Positions 1 through 11,992 of a stretch of DNA of 64,000 bases are shown one piece after another (the first letter of the stretch is position 1; the number at the start of each line of letters is the position of its first letter). The position numbers and the translations under genes were made by a program. Below the pieces are notes generated by a model, which saw nothing but the letters and a program-made list of their open reading frames with translations, had not been told where the DNA came from and searched no databases. The stretch comes from Chloranthus sessilifolius (Eukaryota; Streptophyta; Magnoliopsida; Chloranthales; Chloranthaceae). The stretch covers positions 75,147,301-75,211,300 of the forward strand of contig CM037592.1 of assembly GCA_021018995.1 (NCBI GenBank). Reading direction: 5' to 3'.

Positions 1-484
1 CTTCCAATTTAAGTGATCTGCTAATTCGGTGCATGGCGGTGCATATCTTCGCGGAATCAGTAGCAGCAGCAGGAGCTTTTTGTACAATTAGAATTACGAT
101 TTCTCTCTTCATTCAGTATGATTTCTTCAACACGATCGATCGTATCCTTGTTTCATGTCCTCCATTCTTTAAGCATTTTCTAAAGAGTCGTAAAAATGAT
201 TTCTTCTTTCTTTCTTCTGTTTCATTCGTTCGCGATTTACGATTGGACATAAACTCTCTCTTCCTTCAGCTTTCAAATTGGTTCTTAATGTGATTGGTCC
301 TATCTGCGTTCGATCGTGATTCTTACTGCATTTTGAGTTCATTTTGGCAAAGATTAACACTTTGGCTCTATTCTGCTATCTGTTCTTAATATCTACACAT
401 CATCATATCGTTAGTAGCACTTTTGGGTCTAGAATTACTAAGTTAAGGGTGATAAAATGATAATTATGTGACTGATCAATAATA
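1..484. other. Unassigned AT-rich flank
   Basis: I see no supported gene, RNA or element boundary here. Short open frames exist on both strands but show no domain, codon pattern or splice context. It may be intergenic DNA or an intron/UTR of a gene lying off the window. Confidence 0.4.
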
Positions 485-632
485 CACTACATGAAAATAA
501 GGAAAAAACCACTCTAGTAACATAAAATAAACAAATCCTTAAAATAGCAGTATAATATTCCACTACTTAAAATAGTGGTATAACTTATAAAACAGTTGGT
601 TTTATAAGTTAAAATATTATCACATGCCTTGT

Positions 633-770
633 CACGTGCAACTCTATCAGGAAGCCCTAATTCCAAAACTCCTATCTTTTCTCTCCTTATATATCGATTC
701 CCCTATTCTTTTCTTTTCATCTTCAACCCTAGCCTCACTCTCCCTCTCCCTCTCTCTCTCTCTACAAAAT
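633..770 (+). promoter_or_regulatory. Putative core promoter and pyrimidine-rich 5' UTR
   Basis: A G-box core CACGTG lies at 633-638 and a TATA-like TATATAT at 688-694. About 45-75 bases further on there is a long CT-rich stretch typical of plant 5' leaders (735-765). A very short upstream frame (ATG AAA CCC TAA near 772) precedes the main candidate start at 812. The arrangement is suggestive of a plant promoter; it is inferred from motifs and spacing only. Confidence 0.35.
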
Positions 771-811
771 ATGAAACCCTAATCCATTTTCTATATTGAT
801 CCGACGAAGAA

Positions 812-972
812 ATGCTCCAACTATGGATTCATTCATTTGTTGATGAATTTAAGGATGGGCGAATACCAGATCTAGTGGAATTGAAGGAGGTTTTTGTGGA
901 TGGATTGGGGATTCAGAATGTGAGGAGTTGTAGTGGTGAGATCCAGCTCCTCGAAGAGCAGAATCGGAATCG
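812..972 (+). CDS. Possible first coding exon of an unidentified gene fragment
   Basis: Starting at the ATG at 812, 53 codons stay open to 972. There a consensus donor (G|GTGAGT) coincides with the point where the unspliced frame would hit TGA. The encoded peptide is acidic and leucine-rich, with no family I recognise. A second short coding-like segment ends at 1218 before another consensus donor (CAA|GTAAGT), so a spliced gene is plausible, but I cannot define the second exon's acceptor or frame. Any downstream part is missing, because a Tekay LTR begins at 1641. It could be a host gene 5' end, a captured gene fragment or chance; the promoter-like sequence upstream is the main support. Confidence 0.3.
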
Positions 973-1640
973 GTGAGTCTCAACTAAACCCACGTGCCTA
1001 AACATGTTTTGAAACAATCTCTCGTTCTAGCCGATCTCTCCCAAATATGTCTCGTTCTCGCCGATCTCTCCCCAAACTCTCTCGTTCAATCATATTCAGC
1101 TTTGATTCTCAAATTTGTCTCTTGCGCCATCTTCTCGCAATTTCCCTACAACAATGAAACCCTAGAGTCATCTCTGTTGGACCTCACATCAATCAAAGAA
1201 GAAGAAATCTCTTCTCAAGTAAGTAATTTAAAGTCTCATAAAACTTATATGTAGGTTTTTCCTAAATATTTCACATGTTTTCTCCTTTCTTAAATTCAAA
1301 TGTCTCTTCCCCTTTTTTTATTGAATTAGAAGTTAGAACAATTGGTTTCTCTATACAAATCTCGAACGCGAAATGCAGATCTTGCTACGAAGTTTTAAAT
1401 CCCAACTAATATATCTAGATCACAATCTCTCTCTGTAATTCACCTTCTTTATAAATCTTCTAGGTTTTGAATGATATATTTGGCTTTTAAGTTAAGAAAT
1501 ATTTGTTTTAGGGAAATATTCAAATATTTCTTCTTTTTCTTTACCAAGGTCGTCGCATAAATTGAAATAGAAAGCAACCAGGGTCATGGGAAGGAAGTAA
1601 CCACGATTAAGGGTAGTTTAGGAATTGTTAGATTTGTTTT
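973..1640. other. Putative intron or flanking DNA up to the Tekay LTR
   Basis: AT-rich DNA with one possible internal exon ending at 1218 (donor CAA|GTAAGT). Otherwise I find no coding or element signal before the LTR start at 1641. Confidence 0.3.
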
Positions 1641-3594
1641 TGTAATATCCCTAATTTTTGGGAAAACACATAAGTCAAATAGAGGTGTGTACAAATGTGG
1701 TGTGTGTTGTTAAAAAAATTTAACACTCTTAGGTGTGTGTTGCTTCACACCAAATAGGTTAAGTGGATAAGTGTAACACACAATTTTCGAGTTTGTGCTT
1801 TGCAAGGAAGCAAAGTACTTGCTTGGATAGGGAGGAATAACTCATGTGTAGAAACCATTTGCGGGTTTACTAACTAAGTGTTTAAGAGAAAGAAAAGAAG
1901 GGTTTGAAGACAAGAGAAAGTATTTGCTTGAATCCGTGTGTTTCAAACCACTAGATCATAGTAAGATTTATGCAAACTCTTGTGTGAAAGATCACCATAC
2001 GATTGTGTCGGCGTTGTAGTGATTGTGGAGCTTAGACAGACTGAAATGGGTTTTGAAACCCATTTACTTCTAAAAGAAGAAGATACTTCGATCCTTAAGT
2101 GAATCTTTAGTTAGAAGGTGAGAAGTCGATACTTAAGTGTGTAAATTTTGATAATAAAATGTTTTATAAGATATGTAAGAAGTGTGGTATAGATTGGAGA
2201 ACAAATGCGAAGAAAATTGAGTTGAGAAAAAACTCAAATCTGAAGGAACTCTGGTTCTCGCGCCCCCGAGCTTCAAAGCTCGCTCGCGTGAAAAGCCTTT
2301 AGAAAGTCAAGAGCCTCTGACACTCTCTCGTGCGAGAGAGATTAAGTAAGCTAGAAGGTCGCACGCGTAAGGAAGCTCGCGTGCCTAAGGTGGCTGATGA
2401 AATTCAGCTTCAGTAAGCTGAATTTCAATCGCTCGCCTGATATCTGTGAGTGTTTTTGCTCGTGTGCCCGACCATTAGTGCTTGCTCACATGAGAAACAG
2501 AGTCGGGCTAGTTTACATTATTTTTGTGTAAATTCTTTGGAAATGTGTATCTTTAGGTTTTCTTAAGTATTCCTAAGGGGTATTTGAACACTTTGAATAT
2601 AGGATTAAATTATTGAGCTTACGTGTGAGTTCTCAAGAGAATTATGTGTGGAATATGCTAAGCGTGACTTGAGGTAGGGGAAACTTAGGATCATTTAATT
2701 TGAATGTGTTCTGTATAAGTTAAGTAATGTGATGTGGTAAGCCATAATAAGTTTTGTGAAAACAAGCATATGATATTCTATAGTTTCAAACAAGTTTTGT
2801 GATGTGATAAGTCATGATGAGTTTTGGGAAAACAAGCAGCTGAAATTCTATAGTTCAAATAAGTTCTGAATAGAATAAATGTGATGTGAAAGATGGAAAT
2901 GTGGTGTGGTAACTGTGTACGTGAGAATTCCGAAAATGTGTAAGAATATTAGTTTTCAAATATAGTCTAATGAATTCACTTTATACGGTGTGAAACTATA
3001 AGTTAGAAGATACACATTCATTTAAGGTGTATAATGAATCCATTGTGCTCCAGTACGATGGGATATTCGTTCATTCTTGGTAACACTTTGTTTGGCACAA
3101 GCACCCCTCCTAACGCAGGGGCTTGGACATATGTGTAAATAGTTCATTGAATGATGATGGTAGGGATTCCCATCATTATTATATGCAGCTTCTAATGCTA
3201 TATTTACTTAGAAAAGTATTTAAATTAATGCTTTAACTTATACCAAATGTTGTAAAACAAAGTATGTGATTCAAGTGTGTGTGTGATTAAATTTTGGCAT
3301 ATGGAATTCAATTGAGAAAAATGTGAAATGTATATATGAAAATCAGTTATGCGACATTATGCTTGAGATTTAAGATTTAAATACTACTAATGTTTTCCCC
3401 GATTGAGGTTAGATGTTAGCTAACCCTTCGACTTGACGTCACGGGTGAGGACTTAGAGAAGGATTTGGATCTTGAGACTGATCCAGAGTATGATCCTGAG
3501 GCGGAGTTTGAGCCCCTATCGGAGGAGTTCTTTACCAAATAGATTTGAGAGTGTGTGTAAGCAGTCAGGAGTTGTATTTTGGTTGGCTTGATAC
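1641..3594 (+). repeat. Tekay 5' LTR, left part
   Basis: It starts TGTAATATCCC, the usual plant chromovirus LTR start, and runs to the Athila insertion point (flank GATAC, 3590-3594). The remaining ~320 bp of the LTR lies at 45673-45993, giving about 2.27 kb in total. A patch rich in CTCGC/CGCG-type words occupies about 2255-2500. Short frames inside show no protein family. Confidence 0.75.
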
Positions 3595-4655
3595 TGTTAA
3601 TCACTAAAAAATACCATTTTTCACCTCTTAAGCTAGCCTTTACTACACCTTTAAGCCATCTAATAAATGTGATTTGAGTATGTTTTGTAGTTTAGAATAA
3701 AACTGCAGCTTAGTGCAACAGTTCACACTTTGGAGGCCAAGAAGAGAGCGTTGAAGCCAAGGTTTGCAGCTAATTGAAGAACATAGAGTACACCATGGTG
3801 GCCCCCACCATTGGGACCATTTGGCTTGCCTAAAGGGGACCTAGAAGTGCAACAAAAGGAATCAGAACAAACCCAAACAGAGGAGACTACTACAGCAGCA
3901 GAGAAGCAGGTGTGACCCTCACATAGTTCAATTTGCCCAGAAAGTCTATCTTGCGCAGATCTCGCAAAGTCCAAGCCTGCAGCACTTAACGATCTTACGC
4001 AGTTCTCACGAGGTTCACATACTTCAAACTTTAACTGCTCGCGTATCTCTTGCATAGAGTTAGCTTCAAAAATGTGCTTCGCAGAGACAGAGCCATCCAT
4101 ATGAGAAGTTCATTTCATCCGTCAAGATTCGCGCTGAGCAATCTCATCCCGAGAGGTCCTTGTCGAACCACTGAGCTCATCTCGCTGACTGCTATTCGCA
4201 ACAGTTGAACCTAGCGAGCCTTCTTCTAAAGCTAATTTATCCATGTGAAGAACCACGCGATATGCATAATAGGCAACACTCAACCTCGCAAGGCACGAGT
4301 TCTTGACTTCCCATTCAATCATAGAGGAATTTTTGAGATTCCACAGCTTCTGTGGCACACTCCCCAATGTGCAAATCCTTTCTCCACTAACCTGGGCAGC
4401 ACTTGGCTGTAATTGGGCCACGTCAGCAAGATCCTAACCAACTTGATTCTTCTACTTTCTGATTGGCCAAGGCACAGAGATCTATTGTGGTAGTTATATA
4501 TAAGCTATAAAAATAGCTAAAAATAAGTATCTAACTTTTTCCTAATTTTTCTCTAAGCCAAGAGGTTTGTTGTGCTTAGATCACAGCTAGGGTTAGGTCA
4601 TTTGTTTCCCTTTTTCTTCCCTCCTTAGCTCAGTTATTACTGGCTAAGATCTTTT
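3595..4655 (+). repeat. Athila 5' LTR, left part
   Basis: It aligns by eye with 43708-44806 of the 3' LTR, including the start, the GCAGCTTAGTGCAACAG region and the block of TCGC/CGAG words at 3940-4260. It stops at the Tat insertion point: the empty site GGCTAAGATCTTTTG is still intact in the 3' LTR at about 44792. Confidence 0.9.
4651..4655 (+). repeat. Target-site duplication CTTTT, left copy (Tat element)
   Basis: CTTTT flanks the Tat element here and at 21590-21594. The uninterrupted Athila 3' LTR shows a single CTTTT at the same place, confirming an insertion. Confidence 0.85.
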
Positions 4656-6135
4656 GTTAGACACCCAAATTTGGCCTAAGGCCCGATCGAAACACATTTC
4701 GAGAGAGGTGTACTTTCGAGCTTTTGATGGCATGCATGAAACTCTTAGGAACCTTTCCAAACCCTTAGGAATCAACCCTAACCTTCCCAAATCCATTAGA
4801 ACCCTTTCCCGGATCAATGTCGTACCCTCCCGAGCAGTGGTAGGAAAGAGGAGTGCTAAAGTTTACATAGGCCTCCTTTAGAGCTGAATTATATACCATT
4901 GGAAAGAGTACTTACCCAGCTTTCCAGCAACTAAAACTTGCCTCAATCGAAATTATATAACAAATGTTATGGTGATTTGAAAATCGCACAGTTTTGCAGG
5001 ATTTTAGCTTGGCGCAACTAATAGTTGTGCCAGGCCCCCGCAGGCTTCCAACCACCCAAAACCATTGGGAATTACTATATTACTATACATGTGCTTTGCG
5101 CAACTATTAGTAGTGCCAGACATATGAATAGTACCTATGGTTTTTTACTTCAAAAATTGAGACTGGGGTTTGACTTGTTGACCATCTTGATCCTTGGGGG
5201 GTGTTTTGCTGGTTCTATTGCACCCTTTTAATGCCTATTCGCAAACCTTAAGTGATTTGAAACACTAACCTATCATCCACCATTAAAACCATTTCCACAC
5301 ATCTCCAAGCTCTCAAAATCCTAGGAAACCTTAGACTAGAGATTACCTAATTGTTAACCCTAATTAGCATCAAAGTAGCCTCCTAACCTACCCTTTTCCT
5401 ATAAATAGAGCCCCCCTCCCCTTGGATTAAAGGTTGGAAAATTTACTTAAGAGAGAAAGAGCTTAGGGTGAGAAGATCTTTCTTCCTTTGGTGCAATTTT
5501 TTTCACACAAATTCCAGATTTCCCAACTTTCTTCTAAGCCTTATCCTTCATCTAAAAACCTTAGTTTAGGTATGTGCTACCCCTTTTCCTTCCTTCTATA
5601 CCTCCTAGCCATCAAGCCCTAGGATTTAGAACCCTATTTTTCATCACACAAGCCATTAAGAGCTCATCAAAGCAAACCTACGCAAGGCTCTCCAACGGTG
5701 CACCAAGGGCCCGAGGGCTCCGGCTCTCCCCTTTCTTCTCCTATCTCTTTTAGTTCTTCTTCCATCCTCATATTTGTGCCGTTACACAGCCGACTTTTTG
5801 GTAGGGACGGAGGGACACAAATCGGATTTTAGGGCCCTTCGGGCAAGAAGGAGACCTTTGTGTAATTTTTATTTTATTTTTATTTTGGCTATAAGTAGAG
5901 ACCGTATCAAGCGGGTTGATCGGGTGCCTAACGCCTTCCCGATTGATAACCGAAGCGCCTACCCAAGAGCCGTTGGCATAGACCGGTTAACCTGAGTCAT
6001 ATTTGTAGCACTTCGGTGCTTATAAAAAATAATGTAGGTTTCTCGGGACACCAAAAGCCTCGGGTGGTGACTCTATATTTTTGTTAGAGAGCGCATCGTT
6101 GCGACGAGATCGTCAAAAAATCCCACGGTTGCACA
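4656..6135 (+). repeat. Tat element 5' LTR
   Basis: It starts (T)GTTAGACACCC and ends GTTGCACA. It shares with the 3' LTR the segment on CTATAAATAGAGC near 5399-5412, probably the TATA box, and the U5 segment with GGGACACCAAAAGC. Two copies of the TGGCGCAACTA palindrome lie at about 5010-5033 and 5096-5118. Confidence 0.9.
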
Positions 6136-6137
6136 GA

Positions 6138-6155
6138 TGGCGACTCTGCTGGGGA
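6138..6155 (+). promoter_or_regulatory. Tat primer binding site (tRNA-Arg type)
   Basis: TGGCGACTCTGCTGGGGA begins two bases after the LTR. The identical 18 bases occur on the minus strand at 57242-57259 beside the second Tat LTR. Tat/Ogre elements typically use a tRNA-Arg primer; the assignment to that tRNA is from family knowledge. Confidence 0.8.
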
Positions 6156-7482
6156 TAAGCTTGTAGAGCTTCTCCTTGAAATTTTGCCATTTATTTTTTA
6201 TTTTACTACCCTTTTTACTATTTTTTGCATTATTTTTTCTTTATTTATTTTTACTCATCCCTACTTTTCCGTCATTTATCTGTCTTAGTCTATTGGCGGG
6301 CCTATATGTGCATTGTCATTTATTTTTCTTTACTTTTCCGTCATTTTAGTGCCTTAGCCGATTGGCGGGCCTACTTGTGCAAACATATTCTAACAGTGGA
6401 TGCCAGCCCATAGTGGCAGCACGGGATCATCACCCTCGATCTTTGAACTAAAGAAAACTTTCATAAAAAAAAAGGGCTTTAAAAAAAAATTAAAATTGAA
6501 CCAAGATAGGAACTTAATCAATTGATTTTTACGGGGTAGATTTTTAAAGGGTTGGGTTTAGGCACACATACAACCACCAGGGTCTTAATATGATGGCAGT
6601 CTCTAGTGGTGATGATCCAGAAAAGTCTCAGCCCACCTAGTATCTGAGAAGGCGCTTGAGCCGGAGGTATATCGGGTGGGTCACCTATTCCTACAAGCAT
6701 AAAACCCTTTGGGAAGTGTACTAACGAGTTATACCGGACTCAAACCTTTAGGTTTGATGAGGAGAGAATGATTCACTAAAAAATCGGTCAGTTCCCAGAA
6801 GCCTAGCTTCCACAAAAACCAAAAAAAGAGACTCATTTCCGGTGATGTTTGCTGTTGTCATAAACATCTGGAGCCCCATTTTAGCCTAGCGCAAATATTA
6901 GTTGTGCTAATGTAAAAATCCCCAAAAATACACTGGCATAAATAATAGTTGTGCCAGCCTTATTTAGGGAATTTTTTCTCTTGCGCATGTATTAGTTGCG
7001 CTAGTATTGTTCTGAGCAACCCAGCTCTATTCTGTGGCCTTTTCCACATCTCGAGTGCCCCAATTAGTATCTTAGTGCCTCTGTTTGGGCCCCGCCATCT
7101 TCGACACCCAATAAGCCCCCGCCGGTCAAAAGAAAGTAACTTCTTTTTTACTCATTTTGGGGGATTGGGTTGTTCACCTCAATTTTTGTGCTTCAATAGA
7201 TCAAAGGTCGTCTTTTGATTCTTCTAAAGTGCTTCAGAATCATCACCGCGGGTCCTAAATTTGGGTACGAAAGCCACCCGAGAAGGGAATTCCAAGGCCT
7301 TGAAACCTTTATTTTATAAAAAAATTCTTTCCAAAAAAATTTAAAATCTAAAAACCTAAATACTAGAGTCATTGTGGTGCCAGCATAGCGGCATCACTTA
7401 CCCTCCATCATCCCGTAGGAGAAGAAGGAAGAAATTTTTTTAGCCTTATCCAAGGCACCCATACCCAACCTGTCATCAAACA
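6156..7482 (+). other. Tat untranslated leader with short repeats and palindromes
   Basis: Two copies of a ~75-bp unit containing CTACTTTTCCGTCATTT-like sequence lie at about 6255-6390. The second Tat copy carries about five such units. Three copies of the palindromic TGGCGCAACTA motif follow at about 6885-6910, 6932-6958 and 6981-7005. No convincing ORF is seen before the gag start at 7483. Confidence 0.65.
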
Positions 7483-9980
7483 ATGTCATGGGTAGTGGGC
7501 CCAGCTTACACCGATCCCGACTCATCCCCGCCACATTCTCCAACCCACTCCCATTCGGGGAAAGTTTTTTCCACCATCCCCCTCACCCAATCACCTTTTA
7601 CAATTACCGGGTCCTTTGGTACCCCCATTTTCTCAACCACCATTGCCCAAAATATCCAAAATCACCACCCCCCATTCCCCATCTTTTGCCCAAACCATGC
7701 CCATGCCCTCTCCCATATCCATGCCAAATCGAACACATTTCCCATCCACCTCCATACAAAACCCAACCCAATTTTCCCCATTCGCATCCATGGCCTATGT
7801 TCCATCTTCCCCATATAGGCTTGATCTACCCTCTTACACCTATGCCACCTCCACCTTATCCAACCCCCCACAAATCCTCCCATCTATTCGGGTCATGCCC
7901 ATTTTTACCCGAGTCATGCCCGATTTTTTACAAACACTCGCACTTTACCCTTCCTCATCCCTAAACATTCCCAACCCACCCCCCTTTGCCAATTCCCCAC
8001 TTCATCCCTCCAATCTACCCCATATCCCATCCGTTACCCGGGTCATGCTCGATTTTATTGGGACCATGCCCAATTTACCCACCACATCCACCCCACCTAC
8101 ATCTCATCCCCTTATATCCACCATCTCCATCCGACCCTCCTTCCATGACCATGATGGAAGAGATGTTCCAAGCCTACTCCATGTGAAAGGCTTCCCAAAA
8201 TGCCTCATCTCCTCCACACCCTATATCCATGAACCCATCCCATACCCTAGTCAATCTCCATGCCTCACTCCCCCATGACCCCCATCATCCACACCACCCA
8301 AACCCACATTTCCCACATGCCCCAAGGCCCATTGGCCAAAGCCCCCATTTCCCACATGACCCAAGGCCCATTAGCCCAAATCCCTACATTTCACATGCCC
8401 CAAGGCCCATTGGTCTAAAACCCTACCACCCACACATACCAAGGGCCCATTTCCCAGACCCATCAAGGACCTATGAGCCAGACCCACCAAGGCCCAATGG
8501 CCCAGACCCATCAAGGTCCAATGGCCCAGTCCCGTCAATGGCCCATGGCCCAAACCTATCATCACTAAGGCTTTGTGGCCCAACCCTCCCAAGGCTTCAT
8601 GGCCGAAACACAAGCCCCGCCTAACATTGGAACCTCACACCCATACCCTCCACAATATCTCTAAAATCTCACCCATTCACAACCTTGACACCCGGGTCAA
8701 ACCCAAACCGTACCTCAAATCCAATTTTCCCATGGCCCCACACCCCAAGGCCATCTCCAAATCTTCCCCCTTGCTTAATGGCCTCATCAATCCTCACTCC
8801 AATATCTAACTTCCACTCATCCCATCACCCAACAAACTTTCCCTCATCCCCAATGGGCTCACCCAACCCCTACTCATGTCATTCCCACTCAGTCCATGCA
8901 ACACCAGCATGAGAATCCCACCCTCACTGCACACTATGTCAACCAGCAGTACGAAGAGGATGAGATTAGGAACAATGGAGCCTATGCTGGGGCATTGACC
9001 AGCCTTAGCCCTCCCCCAATCATTTCCCCCCTGGCAGCATAAAGTAAAATCCAGCCAACTAGCGAGAAAGTCGGCCCCTTATCTAAGGAGTCAGAGCAGC
9101 TAAAAGAACAGTTGGACAAGATCCAAAAGCAGTTATTAAAGATGGCTGGCGCTAAAATCCATGCCACGAACTTCACAGACTTATGCTTATTTGCTGAGGT
9201 CCCCTTGCCTCCCAAATTTAAAATGCTAGCTTTTGACAAATATGACACCGGCAATCCTATTGCATACCTCAAGTCCTACTGTGGGGACATGTGCCAATAT
9301 GGAAGGGACGAGAGACTGCTAATAAAAGTCTTTCAGAAGAGCCTGATGGGTCTGGCCCTAAGGTTGTTCATGTCCTTGGAACCATCCATGATGAAGACGT
9401 AGAAAGATCTGACCCACCTATTCCAAGAGCAATATGTCTACAACATAGACATTGAGCTCCGCAAGTCCGGTCTAACCCAGTTAAAGCAGAACTCCAATGA
9501 AACCTTCAGCGATTACTTAGGGCGTTGGAGAGCACTTGCAACTCAAGTCAGAAACATGATACTTGACGACGAGCAGATAGAAATGATTTCAAAGAATTCC
9601 CTGCCAATGATCTCAGATTTTCTTTTATACCAATAGTAGTCCAGTTTTGCTGACTTGGTAAGGAATGACAACCGCTGTGAGGACGCCATCAGGGAAGGGC
9701 GGTTGAGTAAAAATGCATCAGGGGGACCCAACGGGGTTAAGAGGTTTTCCAAATAGATAAATGATAGAAGAACAGGGGTAGAAGTACAAAATATTGTAAA
9801 CACTCGGCCCAACAATAATAATGTAGCCCCCTTACAATTTAAAGCAGCACAACCAACTCCCATCAGGATCGGGCCGATACAGAGAGCAGGGTATGGGCAG
9901 GGGATACAAATTACCCCAAAAAGGAGGGCCCATTATGACCGAGTGTTTACGCCCTTGGGGTATTCTTTGAGTGTATAAAT
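7483..9980 (+). pseudogene. gag: Tat gag, broken
   Basis: The start MSWVV at 7483 matches the start of gag in the second Tat copy (55600, minus). An N-terminal part very rich in Pro, His, Ser and Asn (7483-8640) is split over several frames. Its 3' half carries irregular repeats built on PRPIGP and AHGP words (about 8290-8560). The conserved capsid-like region follows at about 9040-9760, with KFKMLAFDKYDTGNPIAYL and later FSDYLGRWRALATQV. Stops at 9403, 9634 and 9755 break it. A further stretch ends with RVFTPLGYSLSV before a stop near 9978. The protein would package element RNA; this copy cannot make it intact. Confidence 0.85.
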
Positions 9981-11270
9981 GACCCCGAAGCTTACTTCCC
10001 ACCCTTGCACCGCAGATCGAACCCCTAGATCTTAGGGCCTATCTTTAGCCCCCTACCCCCATCAACTATGTACAAATAAATGCATATCAACCATATTCCA
10101 CCACCCCCATCAATTTCCTAATAAACCAGCAGGCCCCCAATCCTCCACCGCCAATAAACTACCAATGGCCTACGCTCACCCCATTAACCCCGATTCTACC
10201 ATTGGCAAACTCCACCACCCTTGTCAATTACCAAATGGCCCATCAAACCCTCGATCCCCTGCCAGCACCTATCAGCCACCAATGGCCAACTTTCACTCCT
10301 TTTCCCCCAGTACCACCACCCTCAAGCTTCATCACCCCAATTTGGCCTAATTTGGCCATTCAACCAGCTATTATCGAGGTAAATTGAGTGTTGCCCACAC
10401 CTCCTGAGCCTACAGTACAAGTGCCTCCGATAGTGATAGCTATACCATTTCAGATCTCGGGGCCGACCTATGATCCTCATCAGGTCCCGCTGAGTTATGA
10501 ACAAATAAATGTCAATGCTGGCAGCATGGAGAAGGGGCAGTGGACTTTGTCACATGATCTAGAAAGATATCCAAGCAGTCAAAAGCACCAACAGCAACAT
10601 AAGCCCAACATGAGGGGAAGAAAAATAGCACGGTGAACCCATTCGAGAAAATTAGTCGAGAGCATATACTAGAGAATCAGCTGAGAAGAATGCTTGCCCA
10701 TATAACTGTATAGGATTTGTTGACGATGTCCCCGCTCCATTTCCAACCTTTAATGGGGGCATTAAAAAATGCTCATGTCTCACTGCAAGTTAGCCTAGAT
10801 GAAGTTGGGCAGATAATTGGTCAAGTGATGGCTCCAAACGCCATTTCATTTTCTGACGCCGACTAACCAGAGGAAGGAGGGAGCTACTCGAAGTCTTTAA
10901 ATATAATAGTTGAGTCTGGAAATATGGTAATCCCCTTGGTACTAATTAACAATGGGTCTGCATTGAATATATGCCCGTTAAGAACCGCCACAAAGATCGG
11001 GGTAGACCCACTAGAACCAGCACCAGAGGTTTTGACAATACCAAAAGAGAGATAATGGGAGAAGTTGATCTTGAGCTATTAATACGAGGTATCGACAATA
11101 CTTTCAGAGCCCATTGAGGGCATCACGCCAAGAACTGAGGGCTGAATGATAGCAGTAGTGGCCATGCTCAATAAGTGAGGCTATAAAAAAGGTAGAGGAC
11201 TCGGGCCCAGACTGCAGGGCAGAAGAGAGCCGGTAATAGCCAAGGGATAAAAAGTTTGTTTTAGGTTAGG
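9981..11270 (+). pseudogene. pol: Tat gag tail and protease, fragmented
   Basis: About 10020-10520 matches the Pro/Tyr-rich repeated segment of the second Tat copy (NINAYQPY-like and SYQWP-like words). After that the frame is broken repeatedly. The aspartic protease remnant at about 10930-11000 reads LVLINNGSALNICP, where family members have LIDNGSA, so the catalytic Asp is Asn. Downstream, about 300-400 bases encoding the rest of the protease (the GRPW region) are missing at about 11085 compared with 51080-51480. The G-patch-like GYKKGRGLGPRLQGRREPV motif is still recognisable at 11181-11240. Confidence 0.8.
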
Positions 11271-11695
11271 TTACAAACCCATAGAGGAAGAGGTCCGAGA
11301 GGCCAAGGAGAAGACCCGTGAGACGGCGGCCGCAAGTGCCAGGGGGATACACTTAGAAGAGGAGAAGCCTCATCTCAGAACACACATCGGGGAATCCTTT
11401 GCAAGTGTTGGGGTTGTAAAAATTGATCAGAATGGGGTAACCCGATTAACCCACAGAAGCTCGCACCACCAGTATACCCCACCAATCCCTACATCACCCT
11501 TCCCAGCCTTGAGATAGTCTTGGCCGTGTTATCCCTCTATGAGGAACGACGACCCGTACTTGAACAAACTCCCCTATGGTAATCACTATAAAATAGTGTT
11601 GACGTTTGAGGACATCATCTTAGATGAAATGGGGATCAACATGATGGAAGCTGACTCCAATGAGCCATATCAATCAGTCCCCTCCATCTAAACAG
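11271..11695 (+). pseudogene. pol: Tat protease-RT connector before the intron
   Basis: An open stretch after the G-patch encodes an acidic linker with FEDIILDEMGINMMEADSNE near 11611-11670. The same peptide is seen in the second Tat copy just upstream of its intron. It ends at the splice donor at 11695/11696. One in-frame TAA (11689-11691) lies just before the donor. Confidence 0.7.
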
Positions 11696-11992
11696 GTAAA
11701 GGAGCGGCCTCTCAGGTACGCAATTGGGCATCTTTTCTCCAAACCCTAAAAGCAGGGAGTGGCCTAACATTTGGCACCCATTTCTATAAAAAAATAACTT
11801 ATAAAAAGGGTCCATCTCCGAAGGGTCCGTCTTCGAAGAAATGGGTAGGCAATACCTTGTATATACACAGACTCACGTTGCCAAGGGTCCGTCTCCGAAG
11901 AAATACAAAACCTCAAAAACATTAGAAAAATACAAAATCCTAAACATATTGAACATTGCAAAGTCCAAAAATATTGTCATTTAAAATTCCAG
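11696..11992 (+). other. Conserved intron between protease and RT
   Basis: The donor ACAG|GTAAAG at 11695/11696 and acceptor TTCCAG|AAAA at 11992/11993 bound a stop-rich 297-base segment. Splicing joins a codon split 1+2 and puts the upstream frame into the RT-side frame (KIPQKDA). The second Tat copy has the same donor, acceptor and phase (50326 to 50022, minus). An intron at this position is known for Ogre-type Tat elements. Confidence 0.75.

Noticed and set aside
485-620. CACTAC-ATGAAAA start resembling a CACTA transposon end, with inner CCACTAC...TAGTGG repeats
   Set aside because: No matching inverted terminus and no 3-bp target duplication were found nearby, and no transposase is present.
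994-1254. 86-codon frame with repeated LVLADLS
   Set aside because: It straddles the intron-like region, has low-complexity repeats and no family; only its end, near the donor at 1219, looked of interest.
3723-4421. Minus-strand frames of 99-125 codons in the Athila LTR
   Set aside because: They lie wholly inside an LTR, have no domain and are not open in the 3' LTR copy in the same form.
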